Below, one piece after another: positions 36,757 through 45,045 of a DNA stretch of 64,000 bases; position 1 is the first letter of the stretch; each line of letters opens with the position of its first letter. Where the stretch lies: contig NZ_MUFV01000001.1 in assembly GCF_002017875.1 (NCBI RefSeq), positions 1,948,501 to 2,012,500 on the forward strand, given 5' to 3'. The notes under the pieces were generated by a model that was given only the letters and a program-made list of their open reading frames with translations, was not told where the DNA came from and searched no databases. This stretch comes from Deinococcus sp. LM3 (GTDB lineage Bacteria; Deinococcota; Deinococci; Deinococcales; Deinococcaceae). Both the position numbers and the translations under genes were made by a program.

Positions 36757-37374
36757 TCACTTGTCCAGCGGGTCGGGGTTGCGGCTGGCGGCCTTGCCTT
36801 CCTCGATGGTGTTCTGGTGGCGGGCCATGTCGTCGCGGGCGGCCTCGTTGCCCATGCTGGCGGTCTGGTCGCCCAGCGGGAGTTTCTCGTCGCTGTGCTG
36901 CACGGTCGGGTCGGGCGTGGTGGGGATGGGGGTGTCGGTGTCTTTCGTCATGCGGACCTCCGGGGTCGGGTGCGGAGTGGGGTGCTGGGTCGGGTGGGGA
37001 ACGGCGGCGGGAACGGTCGGTTCGGTTCGGGGGGCGTGTGCGCTTGCAGGCGCGGCCGCGCTGACCAGGCCGGTGTCGGTGGCCGGGCCGCTGGTGGGCA
37101 TGTCCGGCTCGGCGTCCGCGCCGAGTTCGGTGATCAGGCGTTCGCGGGCGCGGATTTCTTCCTCGACGCGGCGGATGTCCTCACGCACGCCGTTCAGGAC
37201 CTCGACCTCGGCCCCGGCGTGGTATGAGCGGCCCAGGCGGGCGTACAGGCCGTCCAGTTCCCGTGAGAGCTGAAAGACTTCCATGCGCAGGCGCGTGGCG
37301 TGCGCGACTTCCTCGCCGCGCCGCTGTACCCGCTCGGCCCCTCGTTTGACGGTATTCAGGATGTTGTCCAGCAT
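36757..37374 (-). CDS. Coiled-coil protein with Pro/Thr linker, unknown function
   Basis: 205 aa. Residues 1-95 form a long charged helix or coiled coil (MLDNILNTVKRGAERVQRRGEEVAHATRL, VREDIRRVEEEIRARERLITELG). A low-complexity linker follows (PHPTQHPTPHPTPEV), then an acidic tail ending ASRNPDPLDK. CACACT 6 nt before the ATG at 37374 is a near-match to the leaderless box. An internal ATG at 36951 has its own Shine-Dalgarno (GGAGGT at 36956-36961, 4 nt away), so the last 64 residues may also be made separately. Confidence 0.65.
   Translation of the reverse strand: MLDNILNTVKRGAERVQRRGEEVAHATRLRMEVFQLSRELDGLYARLGRSYHAGAEVEVLNGVREDIRRVEEEIRARERLITELGADAEPDMPTSGPATDTGLVSAAAPASAHAPRTEPTVPAAVPHPTQHPTPHPTPEVRMTKDTDTPIPTTPDPTVQHSDEKLPLGDQTASMGNEAARDDMARHQNTIEEGKAASRNPDPLDK
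36951..36961 (-). promoter_or_regulatory. Internal Shine-Dalgarno and ATG
   Basis: GGAGGT is read in frame within the longer protein and is followed after 4 nt by ATG 36951. A 64-aa product starting MTKDTDTPIP would result. Unusual because most genes here lack Shine-Dalgarno sequences. Confidence 0.45.
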
Positions 37375-37504
37375 GACCCCAGTGTGCCGCACGCGCGGGT
37401 GCGGGCGCGTGAGGGGCCGCCCAGGAAACCTTGGGGCAAGGGCGCCGGGGGCCAGGGGAGGGGGCCACCTTGCGCCAACCCTGGCGGCGCTACAGTGGGC
37501 GGCA

Positions 37505-38629
37505 ATGAATGCTGCTGAGACCCGCGCCCTGCTGGGCGCCCTGCGTGACGCCCTTGGCCGGGGGCAACAGGCGGCCATCGCGACCGTGGTCGGCGTGCAC
37601 GGCAGCGCGTACCGCCGCGAGGGCACCCGCATGCTGATCCTGGATGACGGCGCGCAGGTGTGCATGCTCTCCGGCGGCTGCCTGGAAGCCGAGGTGGTCG
37701 AGGTGGCGCTGGAGGTCATCCGCACGGGCGTGCCGACCGTCACGCACTACGACCTGTCCGAGGACGCCACCTGGGGCCTGGGCATCGGCTGCGGCGGCAG
37801 CGTGGACGTGCGCGTCGAACGCGTGGACGCCCATGATCCGGTCACGGCCGCGTGGCTCTCGGCGCTGGAGGCGGGGCGGGCGGCCGCGCTGATCGTGCCC
37901 CTGCGCGGCGAGGGGCGGGTGCTGGTCACGCCCGGCGGAGAGGTGTTGGGCACCCTGTCCGGCGACCTGCACGCCCCGGCGGTCGCGGCGGCGCTGGAAC
38001 GCCTGGGCAGCCGCGAACCGCGCGCCGCGACCCTGACCCTGCCGGGGGGGGACGGCGCGGAGGGCACGCCGGTCTTCATCGACCTGAGCAGCCCGCCGCC
38101 GCAACTGGTGCTGTACGGCGCCGGGCACGACGCCATGCCGCTCGCGGCGCAGGCGCACGCGCTGGGCTACGACGTGCACGTGATCGACCCGCGCGGCGCG
38201 TACCTGACGCCCGGCCGCTTTCCCGGCGCGACCCTGCACGACCTGAGCCCCGAGGACCTGGGGGCGTTCACGCCCTCGCCGCGCGCGCACCTGATTGTCA
38301 TGAACCACCACGTGGACCGGGACCGGGTCTGCCTGCGGCACGCGCTGGAATCCGGCGCGGAGTACGTCGGGGTGCTCGGCCCGCGCAGCCGTGCCCTGGA
38401 CCTGCTCGCCACGCTGGCGGGCGAGGGCGTGACGTTCACGGACGCGCAACTCGCGCGCCTGCGTTCTCCCATCGGCCTGCGCCTGGGGGCCGAGGCGCCC
38501 GAGGAGGTCGCGCTGAGCATCCTGGCGGAACTGATGGCGTGGCGGCGCGGGTACGACGGATCGTTCCTGAGCGGGCACGCGGGCCGCATCCACCACGCGC
38601 CCACCCACCCGGCCGCGCCCTCCACCTGA
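37505..38629 (+). CDS. XdhC/CoxI family protein
   Basis: 374 aa. Maturation factor family that inserts sulfurated molybdenum cofactor into xanthine-dehydrogenase-type enzymes. N-terminal XdhC domain: TVVGVHGSAYRREGTRMLI with GGCLEAEVVE. C-terminal Rossmann domain: LVLYGAGHDAMPLAAQA, DVHVIDPRGAYL and the conserved YVGVLGPRSR. No Mo-hydroxylase subunits are in the window. TACAGT is 8 nt before ATG 37505. The stop overlaps a family A repeat. Confidence 0.88.
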   Translation: MNAAETRALLGALRDALGRGQQAAIATVVGVHGSAYRREGTRMLILDDGAQVCMLSGGCLEAEVVEVALEVIRTGVPTVTHYDLSEDATWGLGIGCGGSVDVRVERVDAHDPVTAAWLSALEAGRAAALIVPLRGEGRVLVTPGGEVLGTLSGDLHAPAVAAALERLGSREPRAATLTLPGGDGAEGTPVFIDLSSPPPQLVLYGAGHDAMPLAAQAHALGYDVHVIDPRGAYLTPGRFPGATLHDLSPEDLGAFTPSPRAHLIVMNHHVDRDRVCLRHALESGAEYVGVLGPRSRALDLLATLAGEGVTFTDAQLARLRSPIGLRLGAEAPEEVALSILAELMAWRRGYDGSFLSGHAGRIHHAPTHPAAPST

Positions 38630-38764
38630 TACGGACTCCGATTGAAGGGGCTGCAAAGGCCCTTCAATCCGAGCGGATGCGAGTAGGAGCAAAACGGGTT
38701 CCGGGCGTGGAGTTGGCAACCCGGTGCCCTTCCGGGTTGTCAACGAAACAGACGGAATCCGTAT
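38629..38764 (+). repeat. Family A repeat, copy 6
   Basis: 136 bp, left end overlaps the XdhC-family stop. Right hairpin has CAACCCGG/CCGGGTTG in place of CAATCCGG/CCGGATTG: a compensatory change that keeps the stem paired. Confidence 0.9.
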
Positions 38765-38859
38765 GAACCCACCGGCGGGCGGGGCGTTCCCGCGCGGGTT
38801 GCAGGGTCGTTCCCGGCCCGGTACCGGCCCCGCGCGCCGGGCGACTGCTTGACTGGAGC

Positions 38860-39381
38860 ATGACCCACGACCTGCCGGAACAGATCCTGCCGCTGACCGA
38901 CCTGCCCACCACCGACCTGAGCGACCTGTACCCGGACGCCCCGGTGTTCGCGCCGGTCTTTCAGGAGTTCGGGGGTCGCCCGCGTTTCACGGGGCGGGCC
39001 GTCACGCTGCGCGTTCACGAGAACAACCCGCTGGTGCGAGAGCTGCTGGGCACGCCGGGCGAGGGCCGCGTGCTGGTCGTGGACGGCGGCGGCAGCCTGA
39101 ACTGCGCGCTGCTGGGCGGGCAACTGGGCGAACTGGCCGAGCAGGGGGGCTGGGCGGGCGTGATCGTGAACGGCTGCGTGCGTGACACGGCCGAACTGCG
39201 CGGCCTGAACGTCGGGATCCGCGCGCTGGCCGCGCACCCGCGCCGCAGCGGCAAGGCGGCGACCGGCGAGCAGGACGTGCCCGTGACCTTCGCGGGCGTG
39301 ACCGTGCGGCCCGGTGACCTGATCAGCGCCGACGAGGACGGCATCCTGATCCTGCCGCCCCACGCGCACGATCCGACCTGA
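38860..39381 (+). CDS. RraA-like protein (4-hydroxy-4-methyl-2-oxoglutarate aldolase family)
   Basis: 173 aa with the RraA fold. Conserved segments: TTDLSDLYPDA, RVLVVDGGGSLNCALLGGQLGELAEQGGWAGVIVNGCVRDTAEL, and PGDLISADEDGILILP. Members are either RNase E inhibitors or class II HMG/CHA aldolases. The GGxxR-D aldolase motif (GCVRD) is present, so either role is possible. No RNase E is in the window. No clear box before ATG 38860; TTGACT lies 5 nt away. Confidence 0.85.
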   Translation: MTHDLPEQILPLTDLPTTDLSDLYPDAPVFAPVFQEFGGRPRFTGRAVTLRVHENNPLVRELLGTPGEGRVLVVDGGGSLNCALLGGQLGELAEQGGWAGVIVNGCVRDTAELRGLNVGIRALAAHPRRSGKAATGEQDVPVTFAGVTVRPGDLISADEDGILILPPHAHDPT

Positions 39382-39409
39382 GCCCCGGCACGCACGCCGG
39401 CACAGGCGC

Positions 39410-39415
39410 TACTCT
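39410..39415 (+). promoter_or_regulatory. -10 box TACTCT
   Basis: 7 nt before ATG 39423; leaderless spacing for the two-gene unit 39423-40756. Confidence 0.6.
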
Positions 39416-39422
39416 GACCGGC

Positions 39423-39812
39423 ATGACCCGCCCCCCTTCCCGCTTCCGGCCCCTGTGGGTGGCGCTGGGGTTCGTGCTGTGCGTCTTCGGGCTGCTGGGC
39501 CTGATCCTGCCGGCGTTTCCCGGCACGGTGTGGTTCATTCTGGCGGCCGCCGCCTTCTCGCGCGGCGACCCGCGCTGGGAGGCGTGGCTGCTGTCGCGCC
39601 CGGTGGTCGGCACGCTGGTCGCGGATTACCGGGCCGGGCGGGGCATGCCGCTGCGTGCCAAGTGGATCGCCTGCGCCTCCATCGCGCTGGCGGTGGGCCT
39701 GAGCGTGCCGCGCATCCCGGTGCTGGCCGGGCAGGTCGCGTGGGTACTGGTGGGACTGGCGGGGGTGCTGTTCATCACGCTGCGCGTTCCCACCCGGCGG
39801 GATACGCCGTGA
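39423..39812 (+). CDS. YbaN-like (DUF454) membrane protein
   Basis: 129 aa with three or four membrane helices (LWVALGFVLCVFGLLGLILPAFPGTVWFILAAAAF; KWIACASIALAVGLSV; VAWVLVGLAGVLFITL). The DUF454 core GLILPAFPGTVWFILAAAAFSRGDPRWEAWL is clear. Function unknown. First gene of a coupled pair. Confidence 0.8.
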   Translation: MTRPPSRFRPLWVALGFVLCVFGLLGLILPAFPGTVWFILAAAAFSRGDPRWEAWLLSRPVVGTLVADYRAGRGMPLRAKWIACASIALAVGLSVPRIPVLAGQVAWVLVGLAGVLFITLRVPTRRDTP

Positions 39813-40756
39813 CGCGCGCCCGCTGGCCGTGGGCGGCGCTGCCGCTGCTGGCGCTGGGTGTGGCGGTCACGGCCCGGCATGCCCGCCGACTGCCGCGCCG
39901 CATTCCGCCGCCCGGCCCGGTCCTGCCGCTCCCGGACGGCCCCACCCACACCCTGCTGAGCGGCCCCCCGACTGCGCCGCCCCTGCTGCTGATCCACGGC
40001 AGTGACGGCGTCACGCTGGACTGGCCGCTGTGCCCGCTGTGGCCGCTGCTGGACGGCGCGTACCTGATCGCCCCGGACCGCCCCGGTCACGGGTACACGC
40101 CCGCGCGGCCCGGCACGCCCGTCACGCTGGATCTGAACGTGCGCCGCCTGACGCAACTGCTCGACCACCTGAACGTCCCGCAGGTCACGGTGCTGGGCCA
40201 CTCGTACGGCGCGGCGGTCGCGCTGGCCCTGGCCGCCCGGCACCCCGAGCGGGTCTCGGCGCTCGTGCTGATCGCGCCGCTGTCGCACCCGGCGCGCGGC
40301 CTGACGCGCCCGCTGGCGTTCGTGCCGCTCGTGCCGGGCCTGGAGGCGCTGCTGACCCGCGCGCTGCTGCTGCCGGTCGGTCGGGTCGTGGCGCGCATCG
40401 AGGGCCGCCGCGCCTTCCACCCGTACCCGGTCCCGCCGATGTGGCACACGCTGATGCTGGCCTTCTCGCGCCGCCGCGCGCAGGTGCACGCCCTGGCCGG
40501 CGAGAACCGCACCCTGAGCCGGGAACTCGCGGCCCTGCAACCCCACTACCCGGCGCTGACGGTGCCGGTCACGGTGCTGGCGGGGCGGCAGGACCGGCTG
40601 TCGCCGCCCACGCAGCACGCCGACCTCCTGACGAGCCTGCTGCCGGACGCCACGCAACTCGACCTGCCCGGCGGCGGCCACCAGCTGCACTGGACCCATC
40701 CGCACGAGGTGGCGGGCGCCGTGCGCGCCGCGCTGGGCGTGGCCTCACGGTCTTAG
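39809..40756 (+). CDS. Alpha/beta hydrolase with N-terminal membrane anchor
   Basis: 315 aa. The GTG start overlaps the previous stop (GTGA). A hydrophobic N-terminal segment (WPWAALPLLALGVAVTARHA) probably anchors it. Catalytic residues: Ser in GHSYGAAVAL, Asp near LAGRQDRLSPP, His in GGGHQLHWTH. HGSDG is the oxyanion loop. Substrate unknown. The stop is TAG formed inside a worn family A end. Confidence 0.82.
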   Translation: MTRARWPWAALPLLALGVAVTARHARRLPRRIPPPGPVLPLPDGPTHTLLSGPPTAPPLLLIHGSDGVTLDWPLCPLWPLLDGAYLIAPDRPGHGYTPARPGTPVTLDLNVRRLTQLLDHLNVPQVTVLGHSYGAAVALALAARHPERVSALVLIAPLSHPARGLTRPLAFVPLVPGLEALLTRALLLPVGRVVARIEGRRAFHPYPVPPMWHTLMLAFSRRRAQVHALAGENRTLSRELAALQPHYPALTVPVTVLAGRQDRLSPPTQHADLLTSLLPDATQLDLPGGGHQLHWTHPHEVAGAVRAALGVASRS

Positions 40757-40884
40757 ACTCCGATTGAATGGTTTGTAAAGCCATTCAATCCGAGCGGAGC
40801 GAGCAGGAGAGAAACGGGTTCCGGACGTGGAGTTGGCAATCCGGTGCTGTTCCGGGTTGTCAACGAAACAGACGGAATCTGTCT
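40753..40884 (+). repeat. Family A repeat, copy 7
   Basis: 132 bp, with a worn left end (CTTAGACTCCG) and right end (GAATCTGTCT). It contains GAGCGGAGCGAGCAGG in the centre. Its left end provides the TAG stop of the hydrolase gene. Confidence 0.85.
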
Positions 40885-40902
40885 TCCGGGCCGCCGGACG
40901 CG

Positions 40903-40908
40903 TAGACT
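40903..40908 (+). promoter_or_regulatory. -10 box TAGACT
   Basis: 6 nt before ATG 40915; leaderless. Confidence 0.65.
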
Positions 40909-40914
40909 CCGCTC

Positions 40915-41928
40915 ATGCTGCAAGGTGTTCTGGCCCGCCTGGATGACTCCGGGAATCACGTTCCGCGGTTCACGCCGCTCCGCTGCCTGCTGGACCGGCA
41001 GGCGGTCGGCGGCTGCGACGCCTGCCACGCCACCTGCCCGCACGAGGCCATCAGCGTGGGCATGGTCGGCTCCAGCATCCAGATCGACGCGGACCTGTGC
41101 ACCGGCTGCGGCCTGTGCGTGCAGATATGCCCGACCGGCGCGCTGGAGTACAACCTGCTGCCGTCCCTCCAGAGCGTGAAGGATCAGCAGTCCCAGCCGG
41201 GCACCCCGGCGCAGGACGCCAGCCTGACCTGCTCGCAGAGCGGCGCGGGCGGCCCCAGCCTGCCCTGCCTGGGCCGCGTGACACCCGCGCTGCTGTCGGC
41301 GGCCGGCGCGTGGAACACGCCCCTGACCCTGATTCATGGGGCCTGCGACACCTGCGCGGTCGGCGCGCCTGACGTGCCCGCCCGCCTGGAGCGCGTGCTG
41401 GAGGAAACCCAGCGGCTGCGCGCCGCCACGGGCCGCCCCGCGCCGGTCACGGTCCGTGCGGTCACGCCGGACGACGCTGGCCGCGCCCTGAAAGTCTCGC
41501 GGCGCGGCGCGTTCGGCGCGATGTTCCGCGCGGCCGGGCAGCAGGTCGCGCAGAGCATCCCGGAAAGTCCGCTGCCCTTCGTGGACTGGAGCGTGCCCGA
41601 GGACCGCACCCCGCAGGAGTGGAGCTGGCGTGCCCGAACCCTGAAACCCGCGCCGCCCGAGGACGCCGCCATCCACTGGCCCGCCCCGCTGGTCGACGAC
41701 ACCTGCATCGACTGCCCCGTGTGCGCGAACGTGTGCCCCACCGAGGCGATCACACGGGACCTGCAACCCGACGGGGGCGTGCGGCTGCTGCTGAACCTCG
41801 CGGCCTGCACGGGCTGCATGGCGTGCCTGCATTCCTGCCCGCCGCAGGCGATCCACGCGCAGGACCACTGGCTGCCCGCCGCGTTCCGCGCGCCGATCCT
41901 GCTGCGCGAGAGCGACAGCGTGATGTGA
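40915..41928 (+). CDS. Multi-cluster 4Fe-4S ferredoxin-type protein
   Basis: 337 aa, no signal peptide. N-terminal cluster region: CDACHATCPHEA and CTGCGLCVQICPTGAL. A C-terminal pair of clusters: CIDCPVCANVCPTEA and CTGCMACLHSCPPQAI. The middle (residues about 95-250) has CSQSG...CLG...CDTCAVG, which may carry additional iron or be structural. This resembles stand-alone ferredoxin/NapF-like proteins with Deinococcus-type middle domain. Electron transfer; partner unknown. Operon partner downstream has its own box, so it is probably monocistronic. Confidence 0.8.
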   Translation: MLQGVLARLDDSGNHVPRFTPLRCLLDRQAVGGCDACHATCPHEAISVGMVGSSIQIDADLCTGCGLCVQICPTGALEYNLLPSLQSVKDQQSQPGTPAQDASLTCSQSGAGGPSLPCLGRVTPALLSAAGAWNTPLTLIHGACDTCAVGAPDVPARLERVLEETQRLRAATGRPAPVTVRAVTPDDAGRALKVSRRGAFGAMFRAAGQQVAQSIPESPLPFVDWSVPEDRTPQEWSWRARTLKPAPPEDAAIHWPAPLVDDTCIDCPVCANVCPTEAITRDLQPDGGVRLLLNLAACTGCMACLHSCPPQAIHAQDHWLPAAFRAPILLRESDSVM

Positions 41929-41964
41929 CCCTTCCCCGTCACGCCCCTCCCCATCACGGCCCGC

Positions 41965-41970
41965 TATCCT
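41965..41970 (+). promoter_or_regulatory. -10 box TATCCT
   Basis: 7 nt before ATG 41978. Confidence 0.6.
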
Positions 41971-41977
41971 GCCGGTC

Positions 41978-43459
41978 ATGCGCCGCCTCCTGCTGATCTC
42001 CCTGCTGCTGCTGCCGGTCAGCGGAGCGCAGGCTCCCGCCCGGCCAGCCACGGCGAGTCCCGAAACAGCGAGCCCCGAAACAGCGATTTCCGGAGCGGCA
42101 GGTCCAGACACGGCCCTCCAGCTGACGCGCGAGCCCGGCCTGAGTGCCGGCGTGCGCGCCGCGCTGCGCGACCTGCCGCCCGGCGTGCGCGTGGGCGTCC
42201 TGCTGCGCGGGGTGGGGGGCGGCCCGGTCCTGGAAACGCAGGCGGCGGACGAGACGTTCATTCCGGCCAGCACCGTCAAGCTCGTCACGGCGGCCGCCGT
42301 GCTGGCCGAACGGGGCGGCGCGGACGGCGAGTGGACGGCGGAACTGACCGTCCCGGCGGGGCAGGCGGGCCGCGCGGACGTGAAGGCCGTCACGCTGCGC
42401 GGCAGCGGCGACCCGCTCCTGAGCGCCCGTGACGGCGGGTACAGCCTGCGGGCGCTGGCGCGGCAGGCGTACGCGCGCGGCCTGCGCTCAGCAGGCGAGG
42501 TCCGCCTGGACGACGCGGGCCTGAACGCCGCCAGCTTCGCGCCGCTGACGCTCGGTGAGCCCATGCCGGCGCTGCGCCTGAGCGACTGGCAGGACGATCC
42601 GCCCGCCAGCGTGGACGAGGCCCGCGCCCGCCTGGGGGCCGCCCTGATCGGCGAGCTGCGGCGCGCGGGCGTGACCGTCACGCGGGACACGCCGGGCCGG
42701 GCCGCGCCGTTCACGCCGTACCTGCCGCCCACCCCGCCGGCCGCCGAGGGGGGGCGTCCGGCCGAGCCGGACCCGTTCGTGCCGGTCGCCCGCCGCCCCG
42801 AGCAGGGCGTCGCGAGCGTCCGCAGCGGCAGTCCGTTCCGGGTGCTGGCCCGCACGCTGCGTCCCAGCGACAACCGTCTGGCCGAGGCGCTGCTGTCCAC
42901 CCTGGCGCACCCGCCGGGCGGGAACGGCACCCTGACGGGCGCACTGGCCCGTGAGCGGGCGTTCCTGCGGCAGATCGGCGTGAACCTCGCGGGCGTGCGC
43001 CTGGCCGACGGCAGCGGCCTGGGCCGCGAGGCCCGCCTGAGCCCCCGCGCGCTGGGAACGCTGCTGACCGTCATGCATGACCTGCCGTACCCCACGCCTG
43101 CCGCGCAGGCCGCCGCCGTGAAGGCCGGTCAGCCGGCGCGGCTGCTGCCCGCCGCGCTGTACCGCAGCCGGGGCAACGCGTTCATCGAGGCGCTCCCGCA
43201 GGCCGGGACGGGCGAGGACGTGCCCGCCCACGACGGGCGCGGCGGCACGCTGGCCCTGCGGATGCGCGGCCTGGACCTCGACGTGCGCGCCAAGACCGGC
43301 ACGCTGCCCGGCGTGAGCGCCCTGGCGGGGTACGTGACGGGCCGCAGCGGCCGCACCCTGGTGTTCGCGGTGCTGATGAACGGCTCCGAGGACACGCCGA
43401 TCCTGACCCTGCGGGCCGTGCAGGACCACGTGGTGCAGGCCATGGCGCAGGCTCACTGA
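41978..43459 (+). CDS. dacB: D-alanyl-D-alanine carboxypeptidase/endopeptidase, PBP4 type
   Basis: 493 aa, exported (signal MRRLLLISLLLLPVSGAQA). Peptidase S13 family acting on peptidoglycan stem peptides. SxxK motif: Ser98-Thr-Val-Lys101 in PASTVKLVTAA. SxN: PSDNRLAEALLS. KTG: RAKTGTLPGVSALAGYV. Between SxxK and SxN lie the long inserted domains expected for PBP4. A Thr/Ser/Ala/Pro-rich spacer (TASPETASPETAISG) follows the signal peptide. Leaderless start. Confidence 0.9.
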   Translation: MRRLLLISLLLLPVSGAQAPARPATASPETASPETAISGAAGPDTALQLTREPGLSAGVRAALRDLPPGVRVGVLLRGVGGGPVLETQAADETFIPASTVKLVTAAAVLAERGGADGEWTAELTVPAGQAGRADVKAVTLRGSGDPLLSARDGGYSLRALARQAYARGLRSAGEVRLDDAGLNAASFAPLTLGEPMPALRLSDWQDDPPASVDEARARLGAALIGELRRAGVTVTRDTPGRAAPFTPYLPPTPPAAEGGRPAEPDPFVPVARRPEQGVASVRSGSPFRVLARTLRPSDNRLAEALLSTLAHPPGGNGTLTGALARERAFLRQIGVNLAGVRLADGSGLGREARLSPRALGTLLTVMHDLPYPTPAAQAAAVKAGQPARLLPAALYRSRGNAFIEALPQAGTGEDVPAHDGRGGTLALRMRGLDLDVRAKTGTLPGVSALAGYVTGRSGRTLVFAVLMNGSEDTPILTLRAVQDHVVQAMAQAH

Positions 43460-43501
43460 CGTTCCTGTCGGGATTTTCACTCGCGGCGCGGCCCCATCGT
43501 C

Positions 43502-43507
43502 TAGACT
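43502..43507 (+). promoter_or_regulatory. -10 box TAGACT, GTG start
   Basis: TAGACT is 7 nt before GTG 43515 and 10 nt before ATG 43518. The spacing favours GTG as the leaderless start. Confidence 0.6.
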
Positions 43508-43514
43508 TGCGGGT

Positions 43515-44144
43515 GTGATGATTGACGGGGCAGCAGGGGCGGGAATGACGGTGGTCGTGGCGACCGGGAACAGCGGCAAGGTCCGCGAGATCGAGGAAGC
43601 GCTGGGTGATCTCGGCTGGACACTGCGCGGCCTGGACGGCCTGCCGCTGCCCGAGGAGACCGGCTCGACCTACGAGGAGAACGCCGCCCTGAAAGCCTGC
43701 GCCGCCGCGCACATGCTGAACCTGCCGGCCCTGGCCGACGACAGCGGCATCGAGGTCGAGGCGCTCGGCGGGGAGCCCGGCGTGTACAGCGCCCGCTACG
43801 GCAACGCCGAGAACGACACGGAACGCAACGTGTTCCTGCTCGAGCGCCTGCGCGGGCAGAAGAACCGCCGCGCGAAATTCGTGTCCGTGATCATACTGGC
43901 GTACCCGGACGGGCACCTCGAGACGTACCGGGGCGAACTGCCCGGCACACTGCTGGAAGGGCCGCGCGGCGAGAACGGCTTCGGGTACGACCCGCTGTTC
44001 GTCCCGGACGGCGACACCCGCACCCTGGCCGAGATGACCGTCGCCGAGAAACGCGCCATCAGCCACCGCGGGCAGGCGCTCGCGGCGCTGCGGGCCGCGC
44101 ACCGCGCCGGACTGCCGGAACGGGAAGTCAGTCAGCTCGGCTGA
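43515..44144 (+). CDS. rdgB: XTP/dITP pyrophosphatase (Ham1/RdgB)
   Basis: Removes non-canonical purine triphosphates (dITP, XTP). 209 aa. Signatures: VVVATGNSGKVREI near the N terminus, EETGSTYEENAALKA, ADDSGIEVEALGGEPGVYSARYG, and GFGYDPLFVP. Soluble. It joins the purine theme (xpt, ade). Start from GTG 43515 as argued for the box at 43502. Confidence 0.93.
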   Translation: MMIDGAAGAGMTVVVATGNSGKVREIEEALGDLGWTLRGLDGLPLPEETGSTYEENAALKACAAAHMLNLPALADDSGIEVEALGGEPGVYSARYGNAENDTERNVFLLERLRGQKNRRAKFVSVIILAYPDGHLETYRGELPGTLLEGPRGENGFGYDPLFVPDGDTRTLAEMTVAEKRAISHRGQALAALRAAHRAGLPEREVSQLG

Positions 44145-44176
44145 CCCGCTTCGGCTGACCCGCTTCGGCTGACTCG
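44139..44176 (+). repeat. 14-bp tandem repeat over the rdgB stop
   Basis: CGGCTGACCCGCTT occurs in two full copies and a partial third with one change (44139-44176). The rdgB TGA lies in the first, so stop codons are repeated in the same frame pattern. It could be slippage-prone. Confidence 0.75.
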
Positions 44177-44255
44177 CGTTCAGGGAGCGCTGGGACAACA
44201 GCAGGGAAATCTTCATTCTGGGGGCCGCGCGGCAGTCGTGCGGCCCCCGGCCCCG

Positions 44256-44261
44256 TACGGT
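44256..44261 (+). promoter_or_regulatory. -10 box TACGGT
   Basis: 7 nt before ATG 44269; it rejects the upstream in-frame ATG at 44260. Confidence 0.55.
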
Positions 44262-44268
44262 GGGCCGC

Positions 44269-44835
44269 ATGAGTCACCGTCACAGCACCTACCGCAGCAT
44301 CCTGATCGGCCTCGTCGGCGGCGCGGCCGGCACCCTCGCCATGGGGCAGTACTGGACCCGCGCCGCGCCGCTCGTCGAGGGCAGCAGCGAAGGGGAGGGC
44401 AGCGATGGCGGCGGCCAGCAGCAGAAACCGAAACCCGACCAGCATTCCATCGCCCCGCTCGGGCAGGTGCATGAACCCGGCGAGAGCAGCACCGCCGCCC
44501 TGGGCCGCCTCGCCTACGAGGGTGTGGCCGGGCACGCCCCCGGCAAACAGACCCGCGCGGCGCTCAGCGAGGCCGTCCACTGGGGCATGGGCGCCGTCAG
44601 CGGCGGCCTGTACGGCGCGCTCGCCGGGCGCGGCAATCCGGTCAAGGGCGCGGCGTTCGGCGTGGGGCTGTGGGCGCTGGTCGACGAGGGGCTCGTGCCG
44701 CTGCTGGGCCTTCAGGACGGCCCGGCCGGCAGTCCGGCGCGCGGGCACGCCAACCGCCTGGGCGCGCACGTCGCCTACGGCCTGGGGCTGGGCCTGACCG
44801 TGCTGCTGCTGGACGCCGTGCTGCCCGAGGACTGA
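44269..44835 (+). CDS. Membrane-associated protein, possibly YagU-like (DUF1440)
   Basis: 188 aa. N-terminal helix (SILIGLVGGAAGTLAMGQYW), a Ser/Glu/Gly/Gln linker (EGSSEGEGSDGGGQQQK), then a hydrophobic C-terminal half with GMGAVSGGLYGALAG, GAAFGVGLWALVDEGLVPLLG and HVAYGLGLGLTVLLLDAVL. The layout resembles DUF1440 membrane proteins but the match is only by pattern. No known role. Confidence 0.6.
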   Translation: MSHRHSTYRSILIGLVGGAAGTLAMGQYWTRAAPLVEGSSEGEGSDGGGQQQKPKPDQHSIAPLGQVHEPGESSTAALGRLAYEGVAGHAPGKQTRAALSEAVHWGMGAVSGGLYGALAGRGNPVKGAAFGVGLWALVDEGLVPLLGLQDGPAGSPARGHANRLGAHVAYGLGLGLTVLLLDAVLPED

Positions 44836-44906
44836 ACGACGGGCGCACCGGCTGGCAGCCGTCAGGCCGCCGGGCGTTCACCGGGCGGCCTGCGGGGTGG
44901 GTTCTG

Positions 44907-45042
44907 ATACGAACGCCGATTGAATGGGCTGCAAAGACCGTTCAATCCGAGCGGATGCGAGTAGGAGAGAAACGGGTTCCGGACGTGGAGCTGGCAATCC
45001 GGTGAAGTTCCGGATTGTCAGCGAAACAAACGGAATCCGTAT
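44907..45042 (+). repeat. Family A repeat, copy 8
   Basis: 136 bp. Left end ATACGAACGCCGATTG (changed from ATACGGACTCCG). Right end CCGTATGA stops 3 nt short of the sufE stop codon. Confidence 0.88.
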
Positions 45043-45045
45043 GAT

